Assembly: GCA_002378125.1 (NCBI GenBank)
Contig: DFRF01000075.1
Span: 1 to 15,504 of the forward strand
Origin: Rhodospirillaceae bacterium UBA3470
Lineage (GTDB): Bacteria; Pseudomonadota; Alphaproteobacteria; Rhodospirillales; Casp-alpha2
Direction of reading: 5' to 3'
DNA: 15,504 nucleotides
Shown here: in pieces, positions 7,972 to 14,117 of the stretch
Layout of the letters: the number at the start of each line of letters is the position of its first letter
Position numbering within the stretch: position 1 is the first letter of the stretch
Made by a program: the position numbers and the translations under genes
The notes under the pieces: model-generated
Database searches by the model: none
What the model was told of the DNA's origin: nothing
The model's input: the letters and a program-made list of their open reading frames with translations, nothing else

Positions 7972-8382
7972 TTATCGCAGCAATTCGATGGCGCTATTTA
8001 GCATCGCCTTTGATGCTTTGATGACATTCATATTGGCTTCGTAGGACCGCTGCGCCTCGCGCATGTCACTCAGTTCGATGATGGTGTTCACGTTCGGTGT
8101 CAACACATAGCCATTCGCATCGGCGGCGGGATGGTTCGGCTCGTAACGTTTGCCAAAATCCGACATATCCTGCCGCTCGCGGTTGACCTTCACCATATCG
8201 AGGCCAGTCGCCCGATCGAATTCGTTCCTGAACGTCATGACCTTTCGGCGATAGGGATTTTCGTTGGGCTCTTGCGGCAAGGAATTGGCGTTCGCGATAT
8301 TCTGTGCAATAACGCGGAGGCGTTGGCCCTGAACGCGCATACCAGAACCGGAAATGCGCATGGTGCGGATAATGTCATCCAT
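7972..8382 (-). CDS. flgC: Flagellar basal-body rod protein FlgC
   Basis: FlgC is a proximal-rod protein exported through the flagellar type III apparatus to link the MS ring with the distal rod. The 136-residue length is typical. The N-terminal rod motif RLRVIAQNIANANSLPQ (21-37) and the C-terminal helix EAQRSYEANMNVIKASKAML (109-128), the heptad-repeat coiled-coil segment shared by rod, hook and hook-associated proteins, are both intact. YVLTPNVN, just before the helix, is a usual FlgC feature. The ATG at 8380-8382 follows AAGGAG by about 10 bases. flgB ends 23 bases upstream. Confidence 0.98.
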   Translation of the reverse strand: MDDIIRTMRISGSGMRVQGQRLRVIAQNIANANSLPQEPNENPYRRKVMTFRNEFDRATGLDMVKVNRERQDMSDFGKRYEPNHPAADANGYVLTPNVNTIIELSDMREAQRSYEANMNVIKASKAMLNSAIELLR

Positions 8383-8405
8383 CTTATTAATTCTCCTTCG
8401 ACCGA

Positions 8406-8807
8406 CTAACGACCAAGCGCAATTTTGATCATATTCAGGTGCTTCTTGTAGAGCCCCGTAGCCATTTTGTAGTTAGTGCCCGTCTCACCAATTTTTGCCA
8501 TCTGCTCTTCCAAGATGACGTTGTTCCCCGCGGGCGCGGTCTCAAAGGGTTTGCCCTGTTTCGAAGCATAGTCGCGGATGCGCTTCTGGCGGCCCGTAAG
8601 GTGATCGCCGCCTCTCGCGTCCATATTTAATTGCGCGCCTTCACGGCGGAGCAACTCTTTAAAATTATATGGCTTTAAGTCTGTAGAGCGATAATTCGGC
8701 GTGTCTGCGTTGGCGATGTTTTGGGCCAAAACCTCCTGGCGTTGTCCGAGCCAGTTCAAGCGCTTCTTCACCGCTTGAAAAATGGCCATATTGCCGAGTT
8801 CCGTCAT
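8406..8807 (-). CDS. flgB: Flagellar basal-body rod protein FlgB
   Basis: FlgB is the other proximal-rod subunit and the first gene of this flagellar operon. From the ATG at 8805-8807 it is 133 residues, beginning MTELGNMAIFQAVKKRLNWL. The rod motif RQEVLAQNIANADTPNYRSTDL follows and the C-terminal helix NYKMATGLYKKHLNMIKIAL closes the protein. This start is preferred because AAAGG lies about 8 bases upstream and the product matches normal FlgB length. A GTG at 8862-8864 would add 19 residues (beginning MAMFGPDDHAAHNPG) that I do not recognise as part of the family. The operon promoter should lie in the long gap to the right, but I could not identify a sigma-54 site or a TTAA-N7-TTAA CtrA site there. 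Confidence 0.96.
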   Translation of the reverse strand: MTELGNMAIFQAVKKRLNWLGQRQEVLAQNIANADTPNYRSTDLKPYNFKELLRREGAQLNMDARGGDHLTGRQKRIRDYASKQGKPFETAPAGNNVILEEQMAKIGETGTNYKMATGLYKKHLNMIKIALGR

Positions 8808-9540
8808 TCCGATCGCCTTTCCTGGGTTATGCGCCGCGTGATCATCAGGTCCGAACATCGCCACAATGCCGAACCCGCCCCATTACTACGCCGGTTGTTC
8901 TCGCCGACTTTCCAAAACGTTTCCGCTAGGCATTATCTGCCGGGTTTCTTAAGAAATAGTGAACCGATGCCGAAATCGTGGCGGCCCTGCGTCACTCCTT
9001 TAGACGCCGAACCGCACTCTCGGGGCTGGTCAATACGGGACAGGACAACCGGCTTTCACAGATCTTAGCCGCGCTAGCCATGGAGAACTGTGCAAGTATG
9101 ATTACGGTGCAGTTGGACAAGCATTCCGCCGCCTCGGCGATCCGGCCAAATGCGATGAAAGGCCTCGGCGATGGGCGTCATGGCCACGGGTGTGAGCGTG
9201 GATGAGAGTAATACGGGCCATGACCGACATTAACGAGTGGTGGAGGCCGAAATCACAACCATGGCAGGCCTCACGCCAACCTGAAGTTTGTCACGTTCAC
9301 TTAGATTGGCTTAGATGTTAAAGTCAATTGATCTTAGCCCTCGAGAGTTATCCATGTCCTACCAACGCGCCCACAACCTCGCCAGCTTTCCCATCTGTCC
9401 CTTCGTAAAGCATTCCGCCGTTAATCCGGCCCGACCAAAACCGCCGACGTCGGAAATGCTTCAGGTCATCTATCACAAAGCCGCAACAGCCTTAGCCATC
9501 AACAAACGTAACTTCGGGTCTCGGAGTTAAGGAGAAAGCC
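8808..9540. other. Intergenic region between flgB and the glyoxalase gene (733 bases)
   Basis: This region separates two divergent genes, so it should carry both promoters. I see a 12-base palindrome TTTCTTAAGAAA (8945-8956), an 11-base direct repeat GCCTCGGCGAT (9131-9141 and 9162-9172), and the AAGCATTCCG repeats listed separately. CTTAGAT also occurs twice one helical turn apart (within 9300-9315). Short open frames exist on the plus strand (for example 9315-9530), but none has a ribosome binding site or a recognisable product. No tRNA or other RNA gene is seen. Confidence 0.5.
9119..9461. repeat. AAGCATTCCG repeats, two direct and one inverted
   Basis: AAGCATTCCGCCG occurs exactly at 9119-9131 and 9408-9420. 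Each copy is followed within 4-9 bases by TCCGGCC. An inverted, one-base-longer copy, CGGAAATGCTT, lies at 9451-9461, so the last two form an imperfect inverted repeat with a spacer of about 33 bases. They lie upstream of the glyoxalase gene and could be binding sites for one regulator or remnants of a duplication. Confidence 0.45.
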
Positions 9541-10383
9541 ATGCCATCCACTGATCGCCTCGATCATACGGTCATCAATGTTAAAGGCGACATGGACGCC
9601 GCCAAGGCTCTATTTGGCAAATTGGGGTTTACCCTGACGCCTCGCGGCTATCACTCCCACGGGTCCATGAACCACCTGATGATGTTCGGTACGGACTATC
9701 TAGAGCTGATCGGTATTCCAGAGGGCAAAGAAATCGAGCGGAAAGACCTGGAGGACGCTCCCCTTGGGATCAACGGGGTCGTTTTCAAAGCGCTAGATGT
9801 GGATGACATCTACGCGCGCCTGCAAAATGTCCAGTTCGACGGCGACCCACCAAAGGCCTTTCATCGCCCCGTCGATATCGACGATGGTCAGAGGGACGCT
9901 AAGTTCCGGACGGTAACAGTCCGTGATGGGGTCTTTCCGGGCGGTCGGGTCTATTATTGCGAGCACGGCACCCCGGAACTGGTCTGGCGCTCTGAATGGC
10001 AGAGCCACGCCAATGGCGTGACATCCATGCCGGAGTTCGTCGCGGTCGCCAACGATGCCGACAGCGAAGTCGCACAGTTTGCAACTCTATTGGACACGGA
10101 AGTGGAAATGGATGGCAACGGGGTGCGCTGCGTGACGCTGGACGGTTGCCAGGTTACGGTTCTGACCCCTGACCAGTATTTAGACCGTTACGGGGAACTT
10201 GCCTCAACCATGGGAAGCCGGAACGCCATCTTCGGCGCTATGGTGTTTGCCACCAAGGGTCTCTCCATGCTCCACGATCTATTGGATGACCTGGATGGCG
10301 TAGTAATCGATCGACACCCGGGACGGACGATTGTTCGGGTCGATGCGTTCGATGCGGTTTTGGAATTCGTGGGAATCGAATAG
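9541..10383 (+). CDS. VOC-superfamily glyoxalase-like protein (Glyoxalase_3 type)
   Basis: This is a probable cytosolic metalloenzyme or ligand-binding protein of the vicinal-oxygen-chelate superfamily; the substrate is unknown. The 280-residue protein opens RLDHTVINVKGDMDAAKALF, where H9 is the expected first metal ligand. Further landmarks are GYHSHGSMNHLMMFGTDYLELIG with E55 (36-58) and CEHGTPELVWR (140-150), a pattern characteristic of the Glyoxalase_3 (PF13468-like) group. A second module follows (about 163-280) ending in DAVLEFVG with E275, so two VOC modules are likely. The ATG has AAGGAG 8 bases upstream. The gene stands alone on the plus strand, divergent from the flagellar operon and convergent with the SDR operon. 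Functional labels such as lactoylglutathione lyase are not supported by the sequence. Confidence 0.88.
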   Translation: MPSTDRLDHTVINVKGDMDAAKALFGKLGFTLTPRGYHSHGSMNHLMMFGTDYLELIGIPEGKEIERKDLEDAPLGINGVVFKALDVDDIYARLQNVQFDGDPPKAFHRPVDIDDGQRDAKFRTVTVRDGVFPGGRVYYCEHGTPELVWRSEWQSHANGVTSMPEFVAVANDADSEVAQFATLLDTEVEMDGNGVRCVTLDGCQVTVLTPDQYLDRYGELASTMGSRNAIFGAMVFATKGLSMLHDLLDDLDGVVIDRHPGRTIVRVDAFDAVLEFVGIE

Positions 10384-10716
10384 AAATGATCTGCCAAGAA
10401 TGATGTCACGTAACCGCGTTTCCGGATTGTGCGACGGAACGACGCTAGAAAGTCATGTGAACCCGAGCCAGACCAAAATAGTTTAGAATATACACTTTTC
10501 GAGAACCACGATTTCGCGCGGAGGTGCGCGGGCCAATCAAATTACACAGCACACGGTTTTCGCCCTACGGATGCTGATTTTCCTAGGGATCAACGGTGAG
10601 CGAAGCCCTGTCAACTTTCATGCAGGTCTTGGACGGCGTTACCTTGGTCGACGTAATCAGGCCTGAAGAGAAACTGACCTGGTTGCTGGGTCTGGAACCC
10701 GCCTCAAGTTCCGACG
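10384..10716. other. Convergent intergenic region (333 bases)
   Basis: The region lies between the 3' ends of the glyoxalase gene (plus) and the SDR gene (minus). It holds a short GC stem CGCGC-GGAGGT-GCGCG (10515-10530) without a T-run on either side, and a small plus-strand open frame that starts at 10596. No clear intrinsic terminator is visible for either gene. Confidence 0.4.
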
Positions 10717-10766
10717 TTAAATGGACCGCGTTATGCCACCGTCGATGCGAATATTCTGTCCCGTGA
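10596..10766 (+). CDS. Possible small open frame overlapping the SDR 3' end
   Basis: A GTG at 10596-10598 with AGGGAT about 6 bases upstream opens a 56-codon frame beginning VSEALSTFMQVLDGVTLVDV and continuing IRPEEKLTWLLGLEP. The first 40 codons are in non-coding territory and read like a soluble alpha/beta segment. The last 16 overlap the SDR gene antisense and look like shadow sequence. I recognise no family. It may be the truncated 5' remnant of a gene lost when the SDR operon came to lie here, or chance. Confidence 0.25.
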   Translation: MSEALSTFMQVLDGVTLVDVIRPEEKLTWLLGLEPASSSDVKWTALCHRRCEYSVP

Positions 10767-11424
10767 TATAGCTGGATCGGTCAGAAGCCAGAAACGCGAT
10801 CAGTTCGGAGACTTCTTCCGTGCGGCCATAACGGCCCATGGGGACACGGCTTCGGCGTTCTTCCGCTTCCGGCAAGCTGTCGATAAAACCTGGCAACACG
10901 TTGTTCATGCGGATGTTGTCGGCGGCGTACTTATCCGTGAAGAGCTTGGTGAACGCGGCCAATCCGGAACGAAAAACGCCCGAAGTCGGAAACAAGGCTT
11001 CGGGTTCGAATGCCGCGTAAGTGGAAATGTTGACGAACGCTCCGCCCGTTTCTTGGTCCAACATCACTGGTGTCACAACGCGGGCGGCCCGGACCACATT
11101 GAGGAGATAAAACTCCATGCCCGTGTGCCAGTCCTCGTCAGAAATCTCCAATACTGGCCCCTTTGGGCCGTGACCAGCGCTAGAGACAACCGCGTCGATG
11201 CGTCCCCATTTTTCAACGACCGTGTCAACGAAGCCCTGAAGATCTTCATTGGACCTATTCGATCCCCTCACCGCCATGCCGCCTATCTTTGCCGCAATAG
11301 CCTCACCCTTGCCAGAGGATGTCAGAATCCCCACTTGGAAACCCTCTTCAATCAGCCGCCGGGCCGCACCCGCACCCATGCCGCTGCCACCACCAACAAC
11401 TAATGCCACACGCTTACCTGACAT
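10717..11424 (-). CDS. Atypical short-chain dehydrogenase/reductase family protein
   Basis: This is a cytosolic Rossmann-fold protein of the SDR superfamily, 235 residues, the classical size. The cofactor-binding turn GGGSGMG is at 11-17, the NAG-equivalent SSAGHG at 81-86, the active-site Asn at N109 (LLNVVRA), the catalytic-type Ser at S134 (VNISTYAAF), and the C-terminal YITGQNIRIDGGITRS at 219-234 is standard. The oddity is the active site. Where YxxxK is expected, the sequence is FPTSGVFRSGLAAFTK (145-160), so Tyr is replaced by Ser148 and Lys by Arg152. Either the chemistry differs or the protein is not a standard reductase. I recall similar SDRs with FRAGLAAFTKL from other alphaproteobacteria, so this is probably a subfamily rather than a mutation. 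The ATG follows the 91-residue gene by 3 bases with GGGAGTAAGG upstream, making it the last gene of a three-gene operon. Confidence 0.88.
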   Translation of the reverse strand: MSGKRVALVVGGGSGMGAGAARRLIEEGFQVGILTSSGKGEAIAAKIGGMAVRGSNRSNEDLQGFVDTVVEKWGRIDAVVSSAGHGPKGPVLEISDEDWHTGMEFYLLNVVRAARVVTPVMLDQETGGAFVNISTYAAFEPEALFPTSGVFRSGLAAFTKLFTDKYAADNIRMNNVLPGFIDSLPEAEERRSRVPMGRYGRTEEVSELIAFLASDRSSYITGQNIRIDGGITRSI

Positions 11425-11427
11425 TCC

Positions 11428-11703
11428 TTACTCCCGAAACCCTATTCCACGAGGGTTGGTCCAATAGCTCGCTCCGCTAACAAAACCATCGTCATTCAAA
11501 TTATAGTTGGAATTGTAAACAACGCAGCCGCAGCCCTCTCCTTCCCCGTTGCCGACACGGATGTAGCAGCCAAGATTGTCTTGCAGCATCCAGGCAAAAT
11601 TCTCAGCATACATGATCGCCGGCAATTCCGATTTGAACTGTTCTAAACCAGCAACGGCGACAGCTCCCAGTGCCGCCTTTGGGAGCTTTTCCATGAGAGG
11701 CAT
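11428..11703 (-). CDS. Uncharacterised 91-residue Cys-containing protein
   Basis: I do not recognise this family. The 91-residue product starts MPLMEKLPKAALGAVAVAGL and contains MYAENFAWMLQDNLGCYIRV (31-50), then a Gly/Cys-rich turn GNGEGEGCGC (51-60) and an Asn/Tyr-rich region VVYNSNYNLNDDGF (61-74), ending YWTNPRGIGFRE. Cysteines are at 46, 58 and 60; the CGC pair could bind a metal or form a disulfide. The N-terminus is only mildly hydrophobic and is not a clear signal peptide. It looks genuine: it starts 6 bases after the hydrolase stop with AGG at close spacing and ends 3 bases before the SDR start, whose ribosome binding site lies in its last codons. Its function should be sought with the hydrolase and SDR. 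Confidence 0.75.
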   Translation of the reverse strand: MPLMEKLPKAALGAVAVAGLEQFKSELPAIMYAENFAWMLQDNLGCYIRVGNGEGEGCGCVVYNSNYNLNDDGFVSGASYWTNPRGIGFRE

Positions 11704-11709
11704 GCAGGC

Positions 11710-12510
11710 CTACGCAGACTGCTCGTCAAGAAATTCGATCAAGACTTCATTGAACTCCATCGTGTTCTCCACATTACAAAGGTGCGCGGCATTGCTGACA
11801 ACATGAAGGCGTGCGCCCGGGATTTTGTTGGCGATCACCTCCGACATCGGTGGCGGCAACGCTCCGTCCAGTTCGCCGGGCATAACGATGGTCGGGGTCG
11901 TGATCCCACCCAGGCGGTCGGTGAAATTCAATTTCATGATCGCCTGCGCACAACGGCAGTATCCTTCTAGCGATGTCGCGGCGACAACCTTGCCCAGGGC
12001 CTCTGCCACGGCAGGATTAGCCTCGCGATAGGCCGACGAAAACCAACGTTCCAAATGCTCCGGCACCATGGACGGCACGCCGTTCGCCGTCGCCTTGTCG
12101 ATTCGCTCTTGCCAGACCGGCCCCATCTGTTCGGGCATCAGGCTGGTGGTCGCGCAAAGGGCAAGTGACTTAAAGGCATCAGGATGGTTGAGACCGATGG
12201 CCTGGCCAATCATGCCGCCGATGGAAAGCCCCACGAAATGGCCTTTAGTGAAACCCAACGCCTCGGCCAGACCGACAACATCGTCCGCGAGAACCTCAAG
12301 CGTAATTTCATCATCGTTGATTCCACTGCCACCATGGCCGCGCTTATCCATCCGGAGCACACGATACTTCGCCGTCAACGCCTCCATATTGACGTCCCAC
12401 ATGGTGTAGTCGGTTGCCCAAGAATTGCTCATGACTACACCCGGCGCGCCTTCGGGTCCGTCAATTTGGTAGTTCAATTCGACACCATTGATTTCCATCT
12501 TGCCCTGCAT
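11710..12510 (-). CDS. Alpha/beta hydrolase (3-oxoadipate enol-lactonase-like)
   Basis: This is a cytosolic alpha/beta-hydrolase-fold enzyme of 266 residues. The frame shows the oxyanion-hole region VVMSNSWATDYTMWD (25-39), MDKRGHGGSG (54-63), the nucleophile elbow GLSIGG with Ser96 (94-99), the acid D215 in MPGELDGALPP, and catalytic His243 in VVSNAAHLCNVE. The layout resembles PcaD 3-oxoadipate enol-lactonase, but no other beta-ketoadipate pathway genes are near, so the substrate is open; it could equally be an esterase or C-C bond hydrolase. The ATG at 12508-12510 has GGGAGGA about 8 bases upstream. The frame stays open to 12678 but the extension has no ribosome binding site and overlaps the palindrome. 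It is the first gene of an operon with the 91-residue protein and the SDR. Confidence 0.92.
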   Translation of the reverse strand: MQGKMEINGVELNYQIDGPEGAPGVVMSNSWATDYTMWDVNMEALTAKYRVLRMDKRGHGGSGINDDEITLEVLADDVVGLAEALGFTKGHFVGLSIGGMIGQAIGLNHPDAFKSLALCATTSLMPEQMGPVWQERIDKATANGVPSMVPEHLERWFSSAYREANPAVAEALGKVVAATSLEGYCRCAQAIMKLNFTDRLGGITTPTIVMPGELDGALPPPMSEVIANKIPGARLHVVSNAAHLCNVENTMEFNEVLIEFLDEQSA

Positions 12511-12548
12511 GTACGTGTCCTCCCTGTAAGAAATATCTGGTTGCTTCT

Positions 12549-12577
12549 CGTATATCGGTTCGGAAAGTGGGACGCAA
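12549..12577 (-). promoter_or_regulatory. Candidate promoter of the hydrolase operon
   Basis: On the minus strand TTGCGT (plus 12572-12577) and TATACG (plus 12549-12554) are separated by 17 bases, about 40 bases upstream of the hydrolase start. The hexamers match the sigma-70 consensus at three and four of six positions, so the call rests mainly on spacing, position and the adjacent palindrome. Confidence 0.35.
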
Positions 12578-12578
12578 A

Positions 12579-12602
12579 ATGAAATGCAGCAGACCATTTC
12601 AT
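12579..12602. promoter_or_regulatory. Perfect 8-bp palindrome, candidate operator of the hydrolase operon
   Basis: ATGAAATG (12579-12586) and CATTTCAT (12595-12602) are exact reverse complements with an 8-base spacer, giving a 24-base site. It ends one base from the candidate -35 element at 12572-12577, where an activator or repressor would sit. No regulator gene is adjacent, and I cannot name the protein family. Confidence 0.5.
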
Positions 12603-12879
12603 CAAATGGCTTGGGCGAGCTGATCCGGAGACTACCGCATTTAGCTAGCTGTCCGGCGAGCTTTAATGCTGGCATCAAAACCAGACCACAAAGGTCAGTT
12701 TTGTAAGCATAGCACTGCGCAACGCGATTTTGTCATCCAGAAACTCGTTGCGCGCCGACTGATAAGTCAGCATTTCGTTTGAGCAGGTGCTCTTGAGCAA
12801 GGCCTGCTCCAAAGCGGGCGATGGCCCAAACGGCATAAAGGCTCAGGTCAAGATAATGCCGAAGACGTAAGCGTGAAGA
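12603..12879. other. Region between zur and the hydrolase operon
   Basis: Together with 12511-12602 this makes a gap of 369 bases. It holds no convincing gene. The notable features are the GAGCA/TGCTC repeat cluster at 12781-12809 and the palindrome and promoter close to the hydrolase gene. No clear terminator follows zur. Confidence 0.5.
12781..12809. repeat. Four alternating GAGCA/TGCTC copies forming nested inverted repeats
   Basis: GAGCA, TGCTC, GAGCA and TGCTC occur at 12781, 12788, 12795 and 12805. The outer arms extend to a perfect 7-bp repeat, GAGCAGG with CCTGCTC (12781-12787 and 12803-12809), and the inner pair forms TGCTC-TT-GAGCA. It lies about 70 bases past the zur stop. It could be an mRNA 3'-end hairpin or a binding site; there is no T-run for an intrinsic terminator. 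Confidence 0.5.
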
Positions 12880-13284
12880 CTAAGCGCAGGCCTCACATTG
12901 TCCGAACAGTTCAACCGTGGATTTCTTCACGTTAAAGCCGGCGCCTCCGGCCAGCTTGTGGAGCTGACTATCAAACCGATCATTAGAAATTTCGGCCACC
13001 TCGCCGCAGCTCTCACAAATGGTGAACGCGACCATGGATCCACTTTCACCATCAGGATGTCGACAGGCAATGAAGGCATTCATGCTCTCCAGTCGGTGGG
13101 CCATGCCATACCCCACCAATTTATCGAGAGCCCGATAAACCTGCAGCGGCGCGCGAAGACCTTTGCTACGCAACTGATCAAGGATGGTATAAGCGCTGAG
13201 CGGTCCGTTAGCTTTCAACAACGCCGCCATGACCATAGACTGGTTCTTCGTCAAATTGGGTGGCGTGTGGGGGAAATGCTCCAT
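12880..13284 (-). CDS. zur: Zinc uptake regulator Zur (Fur family)
   Basis: Zur is a Fur-family repressor that binds operators when loaded with Zn2+ and shuts down zinc uptake genes. The product is 134 residues from the ATG at 13282-13284. The winged-helix DNA-binding part includes LTKNQSMVMAALLKANGPLS and the recognition region PLQVYRALDKLVGYGMAHRL. The metal domain has the structural-zinc cysteine pairs FTICESCG and GQCEACA at the C-terminus, plus ACRHPDG. GGAGG lies 9 bases before this ATG. An alternative ATG at 13291-13293 overlaps the znuB stop (ATGA) and adds MKT, but the GGAGG abuts it. Position behind znuC-znuB and the operator at 15028-15045 identify Zur rather than Fur, and imply that it represses its own operon. 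Confidence 0.92.
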   Translation of the reverse strand: MEHFPHTPPNLTKNQSMVMAALLKANGPLSAYTILDQLRSKGLRAPLQVYRALDKLVGYGMAHRLESMNAFIACRHPDGESGSMVAFTICESCGEVAEISNDRFDSQLHKLAGGAGFNVKKSTVELFGQCEACA

Positions 13285-13289
13285 GGTCT

Positions 13290-14117
13290 TCATCCTCCAT
13301 CCACTATGGGGCTTGGCCGGTTTTGCGTTATGAGCGCAGCTAGTGGTGAAATGCTGACAATAAAGAATAACAGCGCGGCGACAACAATGCTCGGCCCGGA
13401 CGGCGTATCCCACTCCAACGAACCGAATAAACCCGCGAATACTGACGCGCTACCAATCAACGCCGCTAAAACAGCCATCTGCTCCGGTCCCGTCGCAAAC
13501 CGGCGGGCCGCAGCCGCAGGAATAATCAACAACGCGGTGATCAAAAGCACGCCAACAATTTTCATGGCCATGGCAATTACGCCTGCCATAAGAAGCATGA
13601 AAACGACATCGTCCCGGTCCGGGTTGACCCCCTCGGCCTCCGCCAATTCGCGATTTACCGTCGCCGCGAACAAGGGCCGCCATATGAATACCATGACACT
13701 GATGACGAAAGCTCCGCCGACGTAAATCACGGTGATGTCATTCACCGATGCGGAAAGAACATCGCCAAATAGGAAGCCCATCAAATCAACACGGACCCAG
13801 GTCATAAAGGCCAATGTGACCAAGCCCAAGGCTAGCGCCGAATGAGCAAGCAACCCCAGCAGGGAGTCCGCGGAGAGTGTCGCCCTCTTTTGTAGGAACA
13901 TGAGCGCGACGGCGATGAAGACGGAAACCCCGAAAACGGTGATCGTAATATTACTTTCCAACAGCAACGCCAACGCCACCCCGAACAGGGCAGCATGGGA
14001 AAGCGTATCACCAAAATAGGCAAGCCGGCGCCAGACTATGAAACAACCTAAAGGGCTAGCGACTAAGGCCACACCCACGCCGGCAACCAGCGCACGTACA
14101 AAGAAATCATCAAGCAT
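13290..14117 (-). CDS. znuB: Zinc ABC transporter permease ZnuB
   Basis: ZnuB is the inner-membrane permease that passes Zn2+ from ZnuA to the cytoplasm, powered by ZnuC. The 275-residue protein starts MLDDFFVRALVAGVGVALVA and has about eight membrane segments. The family features GCFIVWRRLAYFGDTLSHAA (24-43, with the conserved GD-LSH), DLMGFLFGDVL, and GVLLITALLIIPAAAARRFA (the ABC-3 permease loop) are intact. The ATG at 14115-14117 overlaps the znuC stop by 8 bases and has GGAG 6 bases upstream. Its stop overlaps the first possible zur ATG. The manganese/iron permeases of the same family are less likely given zur and the His-rich ZnuA. Confidence 0.96.
   Translation of the reverse strand: MLDDFFVRALVAGVGVALVASPLGCFIVWRRLAYFGDTLSHAALFGVALALLLESNITITVFGVSVFIAVALMFLQKRATLSADSLLGLLAHSALALGLVTLAFMTWVRVDLMGFLFGDVLSASVNDITVIYVGGAFVISVMVFIWRPLFAATVNRELAEAEGVNPDRDDVVFMLLMAGVIAMAMKIVGVLLITALLIIPAAAARRFATGPEQMAVLAALIGSASVFAGLFGSLEWDTPSGPSIVVAALLFFIVSISPLAALITQNRPSPIVDGG

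Noticed and set aside
8808..9100. Sigma-54 or CtrA promoter for the flagellar operon
   Set aside because: I searched by eye for TGGCAC-N5-TTGC and TTAA-N7-TTAA on the minus strand and found no acceptable match, so no promoter is called.
9242..9272. GAGGCC/GGCCTC inverted repeat in the flgB-glyoxalase gap
   Set aside because: Six-base arms with an 18-base loop are expected by chance in GC-rich DNA, and it is not near a defined promoter.
9315..9530. A 71-codon plus-strand frame ending just before the glyoxalase gene
   Set aside because: It has no ribosome binding site and unusual composition with no recognisable family, and it contains the non-coding repeat element AAGCATTCCG.
10515..10530. 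GC-rich stem CGCGC-N6-GCGCG as a bidirectional terminator
   Set aside because: Neither strand has a T-run after the stem, and it is only 5 bp long.
12511..12678. N-terminal extension of the alpha/beta hydrolase
   Set aside because: The frame stays open but has no ribosome binding site, covers the palindrome and candidate promoter, and adds 56 residues foreign to the family; the ATG at 12510 has a strong GGGAGGA.
12898..13725. A 275-codon plus-strand open frame antisense to zur and znuB
   Set aside because: It crosses the junction of two well-supported minus-strand genes, and its composition is that of an antisense shadow.
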